NCBI GenBank assembly: GCA_039939375.1
Contig: JBDVJO010000002.1
Coordinates: forward strand, 310,001 to 374,000
Source: Paracrocinitomix sp039939375
GTDB taxonomy: Bacteria; Bacteroidota; Bacteroidia; Flavobacteriales_D; Crocinitomicaceae
Direction: 5' to 3'
Length of the DNA stretch: 64,000 bases
Every line of letters begins with the position of its first letter. Positions within the stretch are counted from its first letter, which is position 1. The notes beneath the pieces were generated by a model. That model ran no database searches. It had not been told where the DNA came from and saw only the letters and a list, made by a program, of their open reading frames with translations. Positions 9,400 to 18,035 of the stretch are shown piece by piece. A program made the translations under genes and the position numbers.

Positions 9400-10954
9400 A
9401 TTCGGTTATAAATTTACCGTTATTTAGAATACCCTCGCAGATAAGGTCTAAAGTTTTGTTGTTTCCTTTTAACAGTTCTTTTCTATTTTTAATATTTAAG
9501 CCTTCAATTGTAGAAAGGTTTTTAAGTTTGATGACATCAAATTCAATTGCTTCTCTAAAAAATCTAAAGAACATATATTCTCTAGCTTTCTTGATATCAG
9601 GCACAAAATAATTCTCTTGCTTAATTAAGTTCTCAATATGATTGAAATAGTCTTTCTTAGATTCAGGGTCAACCGTAAAACCATTGTGTGAATAATGACC
9701 ATTAGCGCCAGAAGTTAAAACTGGGATTCCTTGAAGCGCCATTTCAATCGCCACTGTCGATATGTGAATCAATCCAAAATCAATTTTATCATAAAGCCAA
9801 AATGGCTTAACTTCTTCATCTTCTTTTATAAACTTTATGTTTGCAGATAGTTTCTTGGTGGCAATAAAACTTTTTACTCTATATTCTACAGGAGTTTTAA
9901 AATGCTCTTCTGCAGGATGTGCTTTAACAATTAAAGCTGCGTCTTTTCGTGTTTTGAAGAAATCAATGGTTTCGTCTAACCATTCTATCATGTCTCCAAA
10001 ACTGTTTCCCTTTGAAAATGCAAATGCATCCCAAGCAATATTCGTAAATAGACAAAATATTTTTTTGCCTTTATTCTCTTCAATAAATTCCTTTAAGTGA
10101 TCTGGAACAACCGTACGGTCGTCAAAAAGTGAAATATTGTCGTCTTTTTGCTTCTCCCTTCCTTTAATATATTCGTCTAATAATTTATTTTCTAAAGCAT
10201 TCAGAGGGACATCTTTATATAATCCCCAATCAGCTAATGGAAATGGAGCAGCCGGAGCATTATGATAAAATCGAATGCTGTTTTTTCTATATGAACTACT
10301 ATAAACAACAACGTCAATTCCTCTTTTTCTTGCTAATCTGAAAAGGACTCCCCACGAAACATACATTCCATGAGACATGACTAATTTGTCTGGTTGATGC
10401 TGCGTTAAAATTTTGTCATAAAGTTGTGCCAATTTAATAGCAGATGCTCCCACTTTGTTAATGGTGTCAACAAACGCCGGATTATGCCATTCTGCACTAT
10501 TGCATAAATGCGCTCGAACGCTTGAGGCTAAAACTAAATCTCCCAAGAGAATACCGTTATAATTAAACTCATTTATGTTAGACTCAGTTAGTTGAAGTTT
10601 ATCTCGTTTTTCAATATTAAAATTCGAACTTTTTACAGTTGGGATTCCTAACTTTTTACAATATGAAATATTTTTATTGACTTTGAATTTATAAATAAGT
10701 CGCTCGCTTGTTGATTTATAAAATTCGCTAGATTCAAAAATACTATCCAGATATAGCATTTCAACACTAGCTCCTCTTGCTTCGCAACCTAATGCTAGTA
10801 TACTTTCTCGATAGGTATTGACCGTAGTACCATTTAAAGGGCAGAAGAGTATTTTCTTGTATTTGATTTGTGTCTCCTCTACAATAACCGCTTGTTTCGC
10901 TAGGTTTAAAAGTTCTTTCCTGGCAACTTTGTTTCTTAAGTGTTTTTTTAACAT
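9392..10954 (-). CDS. Capsule-type glycosyltransferase (Kdo/CDP-glycerol-transferase-like fold)
   Basis: 520 residues. The C-terminal half reads like the capsule polysaccharide synthesis fold (PF05159, KpsC/KpsS-like): FCLFTNIAWDAF (about 305), ALIVKAHPAEEHF (about 350) and ISTVAIEMALQGIPVLTSG (about 410-430). That is, a VKxHP box followed by a sugar-nucleotide-binding S-T-x-x-x-E-x-A-x-x-G-x-P box. The N-terminal half (to about 270) is a second Rossmann-like domain. The likely job is transfer of a sugar or polyol phosphate in capsule or glycan assembly; the substrate cannot be read from sequence. First gene of a two-gene minus-strand operon with the pyruvyl transferase. A near-consensus -7 (TATATTCG) lies about 35 nt upstream. 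Confidence 0.75.
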   Translation of the reverse strand: MLKKHLRNKVARKELLNLAKQAVIVEETQIKYKKILFCPLNGTTVNTYRESILALGCEARGASVEMLYLDSIFESSEFYKSTSERLIYKFKVNKNISYCKKLGIPTVKSSNFNIEKRDKLQLTESNINEFNYNGILLGDLVLASSVRAHLCNSAEWHNPAFVDTINKVGASAIKLAQLYDKILTQHQPDKLVMSHGMYVSWGVLFRLARKRGIDVVVYSSSYRKNSIRFYHNAPAAPFPLADWGLYKDVPLNALENKLLDEYIKGREKQKDDNISLFDDRTVVPDHLKEFIEENKGKKIFCLFTNIAWDAFAFSKGNSFGDMIEWLDETIDFFKTRKDAALIVKAHPAEEHFKTPVEYRVKSFIATKKLSANIKFIKEDEEVKPFWLYDKIDFGLIHISTVAIEMALQGIPVLTSGANGHYSHNGFTVDPESKKDYFNHIENLIKQENYFVPDIKKAREYMFFRFFREAIEFDVIKLKNLSTIEGLNIKNRKELLKGNNKTLDLICEGILNNGKFITEYE

Positions 10955-11068
10955 GTTTTATTCTCAAGTCAACTGCGAATATAAGTACTTATTGATATTT
11001 TATTAGAATAAAGGAATTGCTATCTTAGCATCCCAATTCTAATTGATATATTGAGTGCAATAATTCGA

Positions 11069-12079
11069 ATGAAAGCGACAGCAAAAAAAATATTATCTCC
11101 TTTTTTCTTTTTTTATGGAATTCTGGTTTATCCATTCACAAAAAAGGTTCCCAAATTAGGGATCTTAGGGTTTCGCGCATTTTTTGTTTTGACTAATGGA
11201 AGAAGCCATGATTTCATGAGTGGAATGATTAAAATTTTCAGAAAATCATATTCGTCAGTTGATTATAAGGAAAGCTTAAAAATGTTAACTGACAAGTCAT
11301 TGGAAGAGGTGGTGGACCAGATAAAAGAAGATGGGTGTTACATTTTTGACAAAACTTTACCAAAAGAAATTATTGATTCACTTGAAAAATTTGCTGAGGA
11401 AACACCTGTAAGAAAATTGCTAACAGGTAAAAAAAACATCCAGTTCGCTAAAGAAAAATTTATTTTGGATGTAAATAATCCTGAGTCACCGCGTTATCAA
11501 TACGACCCTCAAGATGTTGTCGGAGATCCTCTAGTGCAGGAAATGATTTTCAATCAAGCGTTTCTTGCTATTTCAAATGAATATTTTGGTTCAAAACCAA
11601 TTTTTGACAGAATTTCAATGTGGTGGAGTCTTCCTTTCGGAGAGGCTGAAAAATCTAATGCAGCACAACTGTATCATTTTGACCTTCCAAGATTCCAGTG
11701 GATAAAGTTTTTCATTTACTTAACGGATGTTCATGAAGAAAATGGTCCTCATTGTTTCGTAAAAAAATCTCACAAAAGATTACCAAAGAAGCTAAGAAAA
11801 GACGGTAGAATGGATGATGAATTAGTGAGAAGTGTTTTTGGATCTGAAAACATGATTGAGATTGAAGGAAAAAGAGGCACTGTTATAGCTGCTGATACGC
11901 GTGCTTTGCACAAGGGAAAACCGCTTACCAAAGATCATAGACTTCTGCTTCAATTGCAGTTTGCTAATGCCCTTTATGGTGGAGAAGTTCAAAGCTATGA
12001 ATTGGGACAATTGAAAGAAAAAGATCAAAAATTGGTAAACAAATACACTAAGAGCTATAAACTTATTACAACTAAATAA
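11069..12079 (+). CDS. PhyH-type Fe(II)/2-oxoglutarate dioxygenase
   Basis: 336 residues from the ATG at 11069 (MKATAKKILS); a TTG 18 nt upstream is also in frame but less likely. The metal-binding triad fits the phytanoyl-CoA dioxygenase family: H-x-D in LYHFDLPRF (about residue 204), a distal His in TRALHKGKP (about 282), and an Arg in DHRLLLQLQF for the 2-oxoglutarate carboxylate. Family members hydroxylate small molecules, lipids or sugars. Position as first gene of the pseudaminate operon suggests modification of a sugar or lipid in that pathway (inference). A near-consensus -7 (TATCTTAG) lies about 45 nt upstream. The next gene starts 14 nt after its stop. Confidence 0.8.
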   Translation: MKATAKKILSPFFFFYGILVYPFTKKVPKLGILGFRAFFVLTNGRSHDFMSGMIKIFRKSYSSVDYKESLKMLTDKSLEEVVDQIKEDGCYIFDKTLPKEIIDSLEKFAEETPVRKLLTGKKNIQFAKEKFILDVNNPESPRYQYDPQDVVGDPLVQEMIFNQAFLAISNEYFGSKPIFDRISMWWSLPFGEAEKSNAAQLYHFDLPRFQWIKFFIYLTDVHEENGPHCFVKKSHKRLPKKLRKDGRMDDELVRSVFGSENMIEIEGKRGTVIAADTRALHKGKPLTKDHRLLLQLQFANALYGGEVQSYELGQLKEKDQKLVNKYTKSYKLITTK

Positions 12080-12093
12080 AGTTGATTTCAAAA

Positions 12094-13110
12094 ATGGATT
12101 TAAACAATAAAAACATATTAATTACTGGAGGTACAGGTTCTTTAGGTAAAGCTTTGACCAAAAGAATCCTTTCCAGTTTTCCACAAGTAAAAAGATTGGT
12201 CATATTTTCAAGGGATGAACAAAAGCAATTTGTTATGGCTCAGGAGTTTCCACAGTCAAAATACCCTGCAATTAGATATTTTATTGGAGATGTGAGAGAT
12301 GAGCATAGACTCAAAAGAGCTTTCAAAGGTATTGATTATGTCATTCATGCAGCAGCAATGAAGCATGTACATTTAGCTGAATACAATCCTATGGAATGCG
12401 TGAAAACAAATATTATAGGAGCTGAAAATGTCATAAATGCATGTCTGGATAGTGAAGTAAAAAGAGTTGTTGCCCTATCAACAGATAAAGCAGCAGCGCC
12501 AATTAATTTATATGGAGCAACTAAGTTAGCCTCTGATAAATTGTTTGTTGCGGCTAACAATATTAAAGGAGTTAATCCTATTCGATTTTCTGTTGTTCGA
12601 TATGGAAATGTAATGGGGTCAAATGGATCAGTTATACCTTTTTTTATAAATAAAAGAAAAGAAGGCTTTCTGCCCATTACTGATAAATCAATGACTCGTT
12701 TTAACATTTCTTTAGATGGTGGTGTTGATATGGTCTTACATGCGTTAGAGCATGCTTGGGGAGGTGAGATATTTGTGCCAAAAATTTCATCTTACAGAAT
12801 AACTGATGTTGCTGAGGCTGTTGCTCCGGGGATAGAACAACGTGAGGTAGGAATAAGACCGGGAGAGAAAATTCATGAAGAAATGATTACTTCTTCTGAT
12901 TCATATTATACCTATGACTTAGGGAAATATTATGCTATCATACCGTCTGTCCCTAATTGGAACACTTCTGAATTTGTTAACGAGTTTAAAGCAACACCAG
13001 TAGAAAAAGGATTTACGTATAATTCAGGAGATAATACCGATTGGGAATCTCCAGAATCGTTGAGAGTTTTGATAAAAGAGCATGTAGACGCTGATTTTGA
13101 AGTGGTTTAA
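12094..13110 (+). CDS. pseB: UDP-GlcNAc 4,6-dehydratase (inverting), PseB
   Basis: 338 residues from the ATG at 12094. An extended SDR: the NAD(P)-binding GGTGSLG is at 12-18, and the active site has T130-D131-K132 with Tyr140 and Lys144 (YGATK). PseB removes water from UDP-GlcNAc and inverts C5, giving the 4-keto-6-deoxy-L-arabino sugar, the first step of pseudaminic acid synthesis. The catalytic Tyr separates it from the membrane dehydratase at 25196-27070, which has Met at this position. A TTG 12 nt upstream is a weaker start. pseC begins on the base after its stop codon. Confidence 0.93.
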   Translation: MDLNNKNILITGGTGSLGKALTKRILSSFPQVKRLVIFSRDEQKQFVMAQEFPQSKYPAIRYFIGDVRDEHRLKRAFKGIDYVIHAAAMKHVHLAEYNPMECVKTNIIGAENVINACLDSEVKRVVALSTDKAAAPINLYGATKLASDKLFVAANNIKGVNPIRFSVVRYGNVMGSNGSVIPFFINKRKEGFLPITDKSMTRFNISLDGGVDMVLHALEHAWGGEIFVPKISSYRITDVAEAVAPGIEQREVGIRPGEKIHEEMITSSDSYYTYDLGKYYAIIPSVPNWNTSEFVNEFKATPVEKGFTYNSGDNTDWESPESLRVLIKEHVDADFEVV

Positions 13111-14265
13111 ATGAGCGAATTTTCAATTCCATATGGACGACAAAATATCACGCAAGAAGATATTGACGCAGTAGTAGAAACACTTAATGCAGATTATTTA
13201 ACTCAAGGACCAAAGATTAAAGAGTTTGAAGAAGCTTTTGCAAATTATGTAGGAGCGAAATATGCGGTGGCGGTTTCAAATGCAACTGCAGGCCTTCATA
13301 TTGCTGTGAAAGCTCTAGAAAAGGATACCAAGTTAAGGGTGATCACAACACCAATTACTTTTGCAGCATCTGCAAATTGTGTTCGATATAACAAAGGAGA
13401 AGTTTGGTTTGCAGACATAGATCCTGATACTTATTTACTTGATATTAATGCAGTTGAAAAATTAATTCTATCGAAACCCGCAGGTTTTTTTAGTGGGATT
13501 ATTCCGGTTGATTTTGCAGGCTTACCTGTTAATCTAGAAACGTACAGAAAGTTAGCAGACCAACATGGTCTTTGGTTAATAGAAGACGCTTGTCATGCAC
13601 CTGGTGGTTACTTTGAAAGCACGGATGGAAAAAAACAGAATTGTGGAAACGGTATGTTCGCAGACATCAGTGTGTTTTCTTTTCACCCTGTAAAACACAT
13701 AGCTTGTGGTGAAGGTGGAATGTTGACTACAAATTCTAAAGATTTATATGATATCCTTTCTATGCTGAGAACACATGGTATAACTAAAGAAGGGATGACT
13801 CAAAATGATGGGGGATGGTACTATGAAATGCAGCGATTAGGCTTTAATTACCGAATCACTGATATTCAAGCGGCCTTGGGTATTACTCAATTAGCCAAAA
13901 ATAAAGAGGGAGTCAAAAGAAGAAACGAGATTGCCGATACTTATAAAGCGGCTTTTCAAAATGTGATAAAGTTTCAATCTCTTAAACAAGGAGTTTTGAA
14001 TGCTCATCATTTATTTGTTATTGAAGTTGAAAATCGAAAAGAATTATACAATCATCTGAGAGAAGTGGGCATTTATGCTCAAATTCATTACATACCAGTT
14101 CATACTTTACCATACTATAAAAATATTGGTTACCAGGACGCCGACTTACCTCATGCAGAAAATTATTATAAAGGATGCATCAGTTTACCAATGTTTCCAA
14201 CTTTGACTGGTGAGGAGCTTCAGTTTGTAATTAAAACAGTGTTAGAGTTTGTCGGTGCAAAATAA
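13111..14265 (+). CDS. pseC: UDP-4-amino-sugar aminotransferase, PseC
   Basis: 384 residues. A DegT/DnrJ/EryC1 PLP aminotransferase: the Schiff-base lysine is Lys195 in SFHPVKHIACGEGG, and the PLP ring contacts include Asp159 in LIEDACHAPGG. PseC transfers an amino group from glutamate to C4 of the PseB product. The N-terminal IPYGRQNITQEDIDAVVE stretch is typical of PseC. Translation is probably coupled to pseB (no gap). The downstream aldo/keto reductase gene starts inside its last codons. Confidence 0.93.
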   Translation: MSEFSIPYGRQNITQEDIDAVVETLNADYLTQGPKIKEFEEAFANYVGAKYAVAVSNATAGLHIAVKALEKDTKLRVITTPITFAASANCVRYNKGEVWFADIDPDTYLLDINAVEKLILSKPAGFFSGIIPVDFAGLPVNLETYRKLADQHGLWLIEDACHAPGGYFESTDGKKQNCGNGMFADISVFSFHPVKHIACGEGGMLTTNSKDLYDILSMLRTHGITKEGMTQNDGGWYYEMQRLGFNYRITDIQAALGITQLAKNKEGVKRRNEIADTYKAAFQNVIKFQSLKQGVLNAHHLFVIEVENRKELYNHLREVGIYAQIHYIPVHTLPYYKNIGYQDADLPHAENYYKGCISLPMFPTLTGEELQFVIKTVLEFVGAK

Positions 14266-15103
14266 AATAGCAATTGGAACAGTCCAGTTTGGGTTAGATT
14301 ATGGGATTAGTAATAAGACAGGCGAAGTAAGTCAAAACGAAATAAAGAAGATTTTATTCGCTGCTGCAGATCTAGGAATTGACACCATAGATACAGCTCT
14401 AGCTTATGGGAAAAGTCAACAAAAACTTGGAAAAGAAGATCTAAGTCAGTTTCAAGTTGTTTCCAAATTACTGGCTCTTGAAAACATTGTAAGTGATTTT
14501 GACACAGTTTTGAATGAGTTAAACTTGGAAAGTATTTATGGATTAATGGTTCATAATTTTGAGAAATTCAAGACTACAACTACTTCTTTCGATTTGTTTA
14601 GACAACTAAAAATTGAGAGTAAGGTTCAAAAAGTTGGATTTTCTTTGAATTCTTTGAAAGAATTGGAGTACTTATTTGATCGAAATATAAATTTTGATAT
14701 TATACAACTACCTTATAACTTGTTCGATACAAGATTTGAAGTGTACTTTGAAGAGCTAAAGGCAAGAGGAATTGAAGTTCACAGTAGAAGTACCTTTTTA
14801 CAAGGTCTATTTTTTTTAAACCCAACTCAACTCAATGATCATTTGAAACCTTTACAAAGTTCTATATATGCCTTGCAAGATTTGGCTTTTCAAAACGAAA
14901 TGTCTATTTCAGAATTAGCGCTCAAATTTGTCCTTTCAAACCCTTATATTAGTAAGGTAGTTATCGGACTAGAATCTGAAAGTCAATTGAGACAGAACTT
15001 GATTGGATTAGATTCTTTTGAGTCGTTTGACAATTTAAAACATGACTTAAATAAGTTAGCAAGCAATGATGAATTTTTAGTTTTACCAATGCATTGGAAA
15101 TGA
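14255..15103 (+). CDS. Aldo/keto reductase in the nonulosonate operon
   Basis: 282 residues if the GTG at 14255 is the start; a TTG at 14249 is the alternative, and no ATG is near. Both overlap the pseC 3' end (by 11 or 17 nt). The opening IAIGTVQFGLDYGIS and the IDTIDTALAYGKSQQKLG segment (active-site Asp and Tyr of the AKR catalytic tetrad) identify an NADPH-dependent aldo/keto reductase of the TIM-barrel family. The canonical PseB-C-H-G-I-F route has no such step, so it may act on a keto sugar that makes a variant product (inference). The following SDR gene overlaps its stop (ATGA). Confidence 0.82.
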   Translation: MQNKIAIGTVQFGLDYGISNKTGEVSQNEIKKILFAAADLGIDTIDTALAYGKSQQKLGKEDLSQFQVVSKLLALENIVSDFDTVLNELNLESIYGLMVHNFEKFKTTTTSFDLFRQLKIESKVQKVGFSLNSLKELEYLFDRNINFDIIQLPYNLFDTRFEVYFEELKARGIEVHSRSTFLQGLFFLNPTQLNDHLKPLQSSIYALQDLAFQNEMSISELALKFVLSNPYISKVVIGLESESQLRQNLIGLDSFESFDNLKHDLNKLASNDEFLVLPMHWK

Positions 15104-15864
15104 AAGATATTTTTAGTTTAAACAATAAAGTAGCCATTGTTTCTGGTGGATATGGTTATTTAGGTCAATCTATGGTAAAAACTCTTGCAGAGTTTGGTGC
15201 AATAGTATATGTCGCTGGAAGATCTCAAGATAAATTCAATCAAATATTTCAGAATGATTCTGTAAAATTTATCGAGCTGGATATAAGTAAAATGGCGAGT
15301 TTTGAGACGGCATTTAAGACAGTATTTGATCAAGAGAAAAGGATTGATATATTAGTAAATAATGCGTATTTTGGAGTTACGAACCATCCTGAGAAAATGA
15401 GCGGAGAGGAATTTAGAGTTGGAATAGATGGCAGTTTGAATGCTGTTTTTGATGCAATTCAAGCTGTAACTACTTATATGAAAAAAGATGGTGGGCATGT
15501 TGTCAACATTTCTTCAATGTATGGGGTAGAAGTCCCAGACTTAAATGTTTACAACGGCAGGGAAGAATTCTTAAACCCTCCAAATTATGGAACAGCAAAG
15601 GCTGGAGTTATTCATTTGACGAAGTACTATGCCATGTATTTGGCTAAATATGGAATAAATGTTAATGCTATATCACCAGGTCCTTTTCCTTCAGAAAAGG
15701 TGCAAAAAGACCAAGAATTTATAAAGCGTTTAGAACAGAAAACAGTGATGAAAAGAATTGGAACTCCTGAAGATCTTAGTGGAGCACTTTTGTTGCTTTC
15801 ATCTAAAGCCGGTAAGTATATTACTGGACATAATCTAATAGTGGATGGTGGCTGGACAATTTGA
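15100..15864 (+). CDS. SDR family oxidoreductase in the nonulosonate operon
   Basis: 254 residues from the ATG at 15100, which overlaps the previous stop as ATGA. A classical short-chain dehydrogenase: the cofactor motif is GGYGYLG (about 12-18), NNAYFG is a variant of the NNAG motif, the catalytic Ser lies in VNISSMYG, and Tyr-x-x-x-Lys is YGTAK. The C-terminal TGHNLIVDGGWTI is the usual SDR ending. Like the neighbouring aldo/keto reductase, it is not required by the canonical pseudaminate pathway. The two may together epimerise or reduce a position of the sugar (inference). The next gene starts 20 nt before its stop. Confidence 0.85.
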   Translation: MKDIFSLNNKVAIVSGGYGYLGQSMVKTLAEFGAIVYVAGRSQDKFNQIFQNDSVKFIELDISKMASFETAFKTVFDQEKRIDILVNNAYFGVTNHPEKMSGEEFRVGIDGSLNAVFDAIQAVTTYMKKDGGHVVNISSMYGVEVPDLNVYNGREEFLNPPNYGTAKAGVIHLTKYYAMYLAKYGINVNAISPGPFPSEKVQKDQEFIKRLEQKTVMKRIGTPEDLSGALLLLSSKAGKYITGHNLIVDGGWTI

Positions 15865-16555
15865 ACGTAAAGTTGGTGCGATAATCCAGGTTAGAATGGG
15901 TTCCAGTAGGTTGCCGGGCAAGGTTTTAAAAACTTTACCTGAAAATGGTCACATTAGTTTGTTGGATCATATTTTGAATAGAATTCCGGCGGAGTATGAA
16001 GCTATTATTGCCACCACTGAAAGCGAAGTAGATGATCCATTGTTAGAAAGATTTCCTTCTGCCTTTAGAGGAAGTGAAAATGATGTTTTAGAGCGTTTTT
16101 ATCTCTGTTCAAAAGTCAATAAACTGACCACAATTATTCGATTGACAGGAGATAATCCATTCATTGATCCTTCTAAAATGATAGAAGTGGTCAACTTTCA
16201 TTTAGAAAATAATTTTGATTATACCAGGTCAGAAGGGTTGCCATTGGGATGTAACTTTGAAGTGTTTAATTTTGACTGTCTTGAAAAGGCACAATTAGAA
16301 ACAAATTCATTATTTGATCGAGAGCATGTCACTCCATATTTGAAAGATTCTACAAAATTTAATACTGGCCAATACATTTATGAAAATTATCCAGATCTAA
16401 GGTTAACTCTGGATTATCCCTCAGATTATGAAATGATAAATAAGATATTTATCGAACTTGGAGAAAATGCCACATTCGAGCATGTAGTCGATTATTTAAG
16501 GAATCATCCAGAAGTTGCTCGCTTAAATGCTCAAAACAGACAGATGAATTCATGA
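15845..16555 (+). CDS. pseF: Cytidylyltransferase, SpsF/PseF-like
   Basis: 236 residues. The opening GAIIQVRMGSSRLPGK is the nucleotide-binding motif of the CMP-sugar synthetase fold (PF02348). RLTGDNPFIDP (about 97-107) carries the metal-binding Asp. The wording of these motifs is closer to the spore-coat protein SpsF branch than to NeuA. In this operon it should activate the nonulosonic acid as the CMP sugar; the symbol is given by role. The ATG overlaps the SDR gene by 20 nt, and its own stop overlaps the next ATG (ATGA), so the block is tightly coupled. Confidence 0.8.
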   Translation: MVAGQFERKVGAIIQVRMGSSRLPGKVLKTLPENGHISLLDHILNRIPAEYEAIIATTESEVDDPLLERFPSAFRGSENDVLERFYLCSKVNKLTTIIRLTGDNPFIDPSKMIEVVNFHLENNFDYTRSEGLPLGCNFEVFNFDCLEKAQLETNSLFDREHVTPYLKDSTKFNTGQYIYENYPDLRLTLDYPSDYEMINKIFIELGENATFEHVVDYLRNHPEVARLNAQNRQMNS

Positions 16556-17988
16556 AAACTTTAATTCTTAGAGCGGATGGCAATTCAAAAATTGGTTTAG
16601 GTCATTTATATCGACTGAAAGCTATAGGGGAGTATTTTGAGAGGAAGACTCAAATTCTGTTTTTGTCAAAAGACAATCTTGAAGGTATCATTCCTTCAAA
16701 TTGGGATATCGTAAGGTTTGAAGACCAAGATGAAATTACGTTTATAAAAAATAACTTCCACCCAAATACAGCAACGTTTGTTTTGGATGGTTATAATTTT
16801 GATCAATACTATCAACAAAAGCTGAAAGAATGCGGTTTTGAAATTGCCTTCATAGATGATTTTCACAGCTTTTCTATGCTCGCTGATGTTGTTATTAATC
16901 CTTCAATCGCAGTTAGTAGTTCAGATTATTCAGGAAGTTCTAGATTAGCCTTAGGGGCACATTTTTCACCTTTGAGAAATGAGTTTTTGTCAGTTAGCAA
17001 GTCAAAAATATCCTATGAAACGACCATAATTGAAAAGGTGTTTATTTCTTTAGGAGGATCTGATAACAATTTATCTACTAAAATTATAAATGAAATTAAT
17101 CAATTAGAGGGTATTAATCAGGTTCATTTGATGGTAGGAAATTCTTTTAATGATCAACCCTTAGCGGACAAAACTTATAATTTTGACTTAAAAATTCATA
17201 AAAGGTTAAGCGCAAATCAAATCATTGATTTGGTTGAAAAATGTGACTTTGCGATATCATCAGCCAGTACCATTTCATATGAGCTTTGCTCGTGCCGCAT
17301 TCCTTTAGCCATAGGGTGGTATACGGAAAATCAAAAGGATCTTTATACAGGCTTAGTTCAGAAGGGTTTAGCTGAAGGATTAGGGAATATAAATTCCATT
17401 TCACGAGAAAACTTGGGTGTTAAACTTCAAGAAGTGTTGGGGAAAAGTTTTAGCAATCAAATAAAGCGTCAAATAGAAGTCTTTAGTGGGCTCAATAAAG
17501 AGAATATCATGTCTGTTATTTATCCTCTGTTGTCAGATCTGGAAATTGTTGAAGCTTCAAAAAACGACCTAATGAGATATTTTGATTGGGCAAATGATAA
17601 GGAGGTTAGAATGAACTCGTTTACGTCTGAACCTATATTATTAGCTGATCATAAAAAATGGTTCGAGCGGAAATTAAAACAAGATACTTGCTTTCTACTA
17701 ATGGCAAAAATTGGAGATGATTTTGCTGGCCAACTCAGGTTTGATTTAAATGAAAATCGATTTGAAATAGGATATTCAATTGATAAAAATCACAGAGGAA
17801 AAGGATTTGGAACAGAAATTATTGCCTGTGGTATTCATTATTTGCGAAAGAAAGGAATTAAACAGGATATCCGAGCCAAAGTAAAATCAGATAACTTTGC
17901 ATCAATTTCAGTTTTTAAAAAGTTAGGATTTATGCCTGTTGTAAATCATGAATCAACTGAGATGCTAATTTTTGATTATTATTTATAA
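16552..17988 (+). CDS. pseG: PseG-PseH fusion: UDP-sugar hydrolase plus N-acetyltransferase
   Basis: 478 residues with two domains. Residues 1 to about 325 are PseG-like: RADGNSKIGLGHLYRL places the candidate catalytic His at 18, close to His17 of Campylobacter PseG, and a GT-B-type C-terminal lobe carries SSASTISYELC (about 236-246). It removes UDP from the diacetamido-trideoxy-altrose sugar. Residues about 332-478 are a GNAT acetyltransferase with the acetyl-CoA loop RGKGFG at 415-420 and a terminal VFKKLGF, matching PseH, which acetylates the 4-amino group. PseH acts one step before PseG, so the fusion joins consecutive enzymes. No separate pseH or pseG is in the window. Confidence 0.9.
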   Translation: MKTLILRADGNSKIGLGHLYRLKAIGEYFERKTQILFLSKDNLEGIIPSNWDIVRFEDQDEITFIKNNFHPNTATFVLDGYNFDQYYQQKLKECGFEIAFIDDFHSFSMLADVVINPSIAVSSSDYSGSSRLALGAHFSPLRNEFLSVSKSKISYETTIIEKVFISLGGSDNNLSTKIINEINQLEGINQVHLMVGNSFNDQPLADKTYNFDLKIHKRLSANQIIDLVEKCDFAISSASTISYELCSCRIPLAIGWYTENQKDLYTGLVQKGLAEGLGNINSISRENLGVKLQEVLGKSFSNQIKRQIEVFSGLNKENIMSVIYPLLSDLEIVEASKNDLMRYFDWANDKEVRMNSFTSEPILLADHKKWFERKLKQDTCFLLMAKIGDDFAGQLRFDLNENRFEIGYSIDKNHRGKGFGTEIIACGIHYLRKKGIKQDIRAKVKSDNFASISVFKKLGFMPVVNHESTEMLIFDYYL

Positions 17989-18035
17989 CTGATCTATTTT
18001 ACTTAGTTCTTAAACATTATTAGTTTTATCACTTC

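Noticed and set aside
10955..11068. tRNA, riboswitch or small RNA in the divergent gap before the nonulosonate operon
   Set aside because: Only weak -7-like sequences (TATATTCG minus, TATCTTAG plus) and AT-rich DNA are visible; no structured element.
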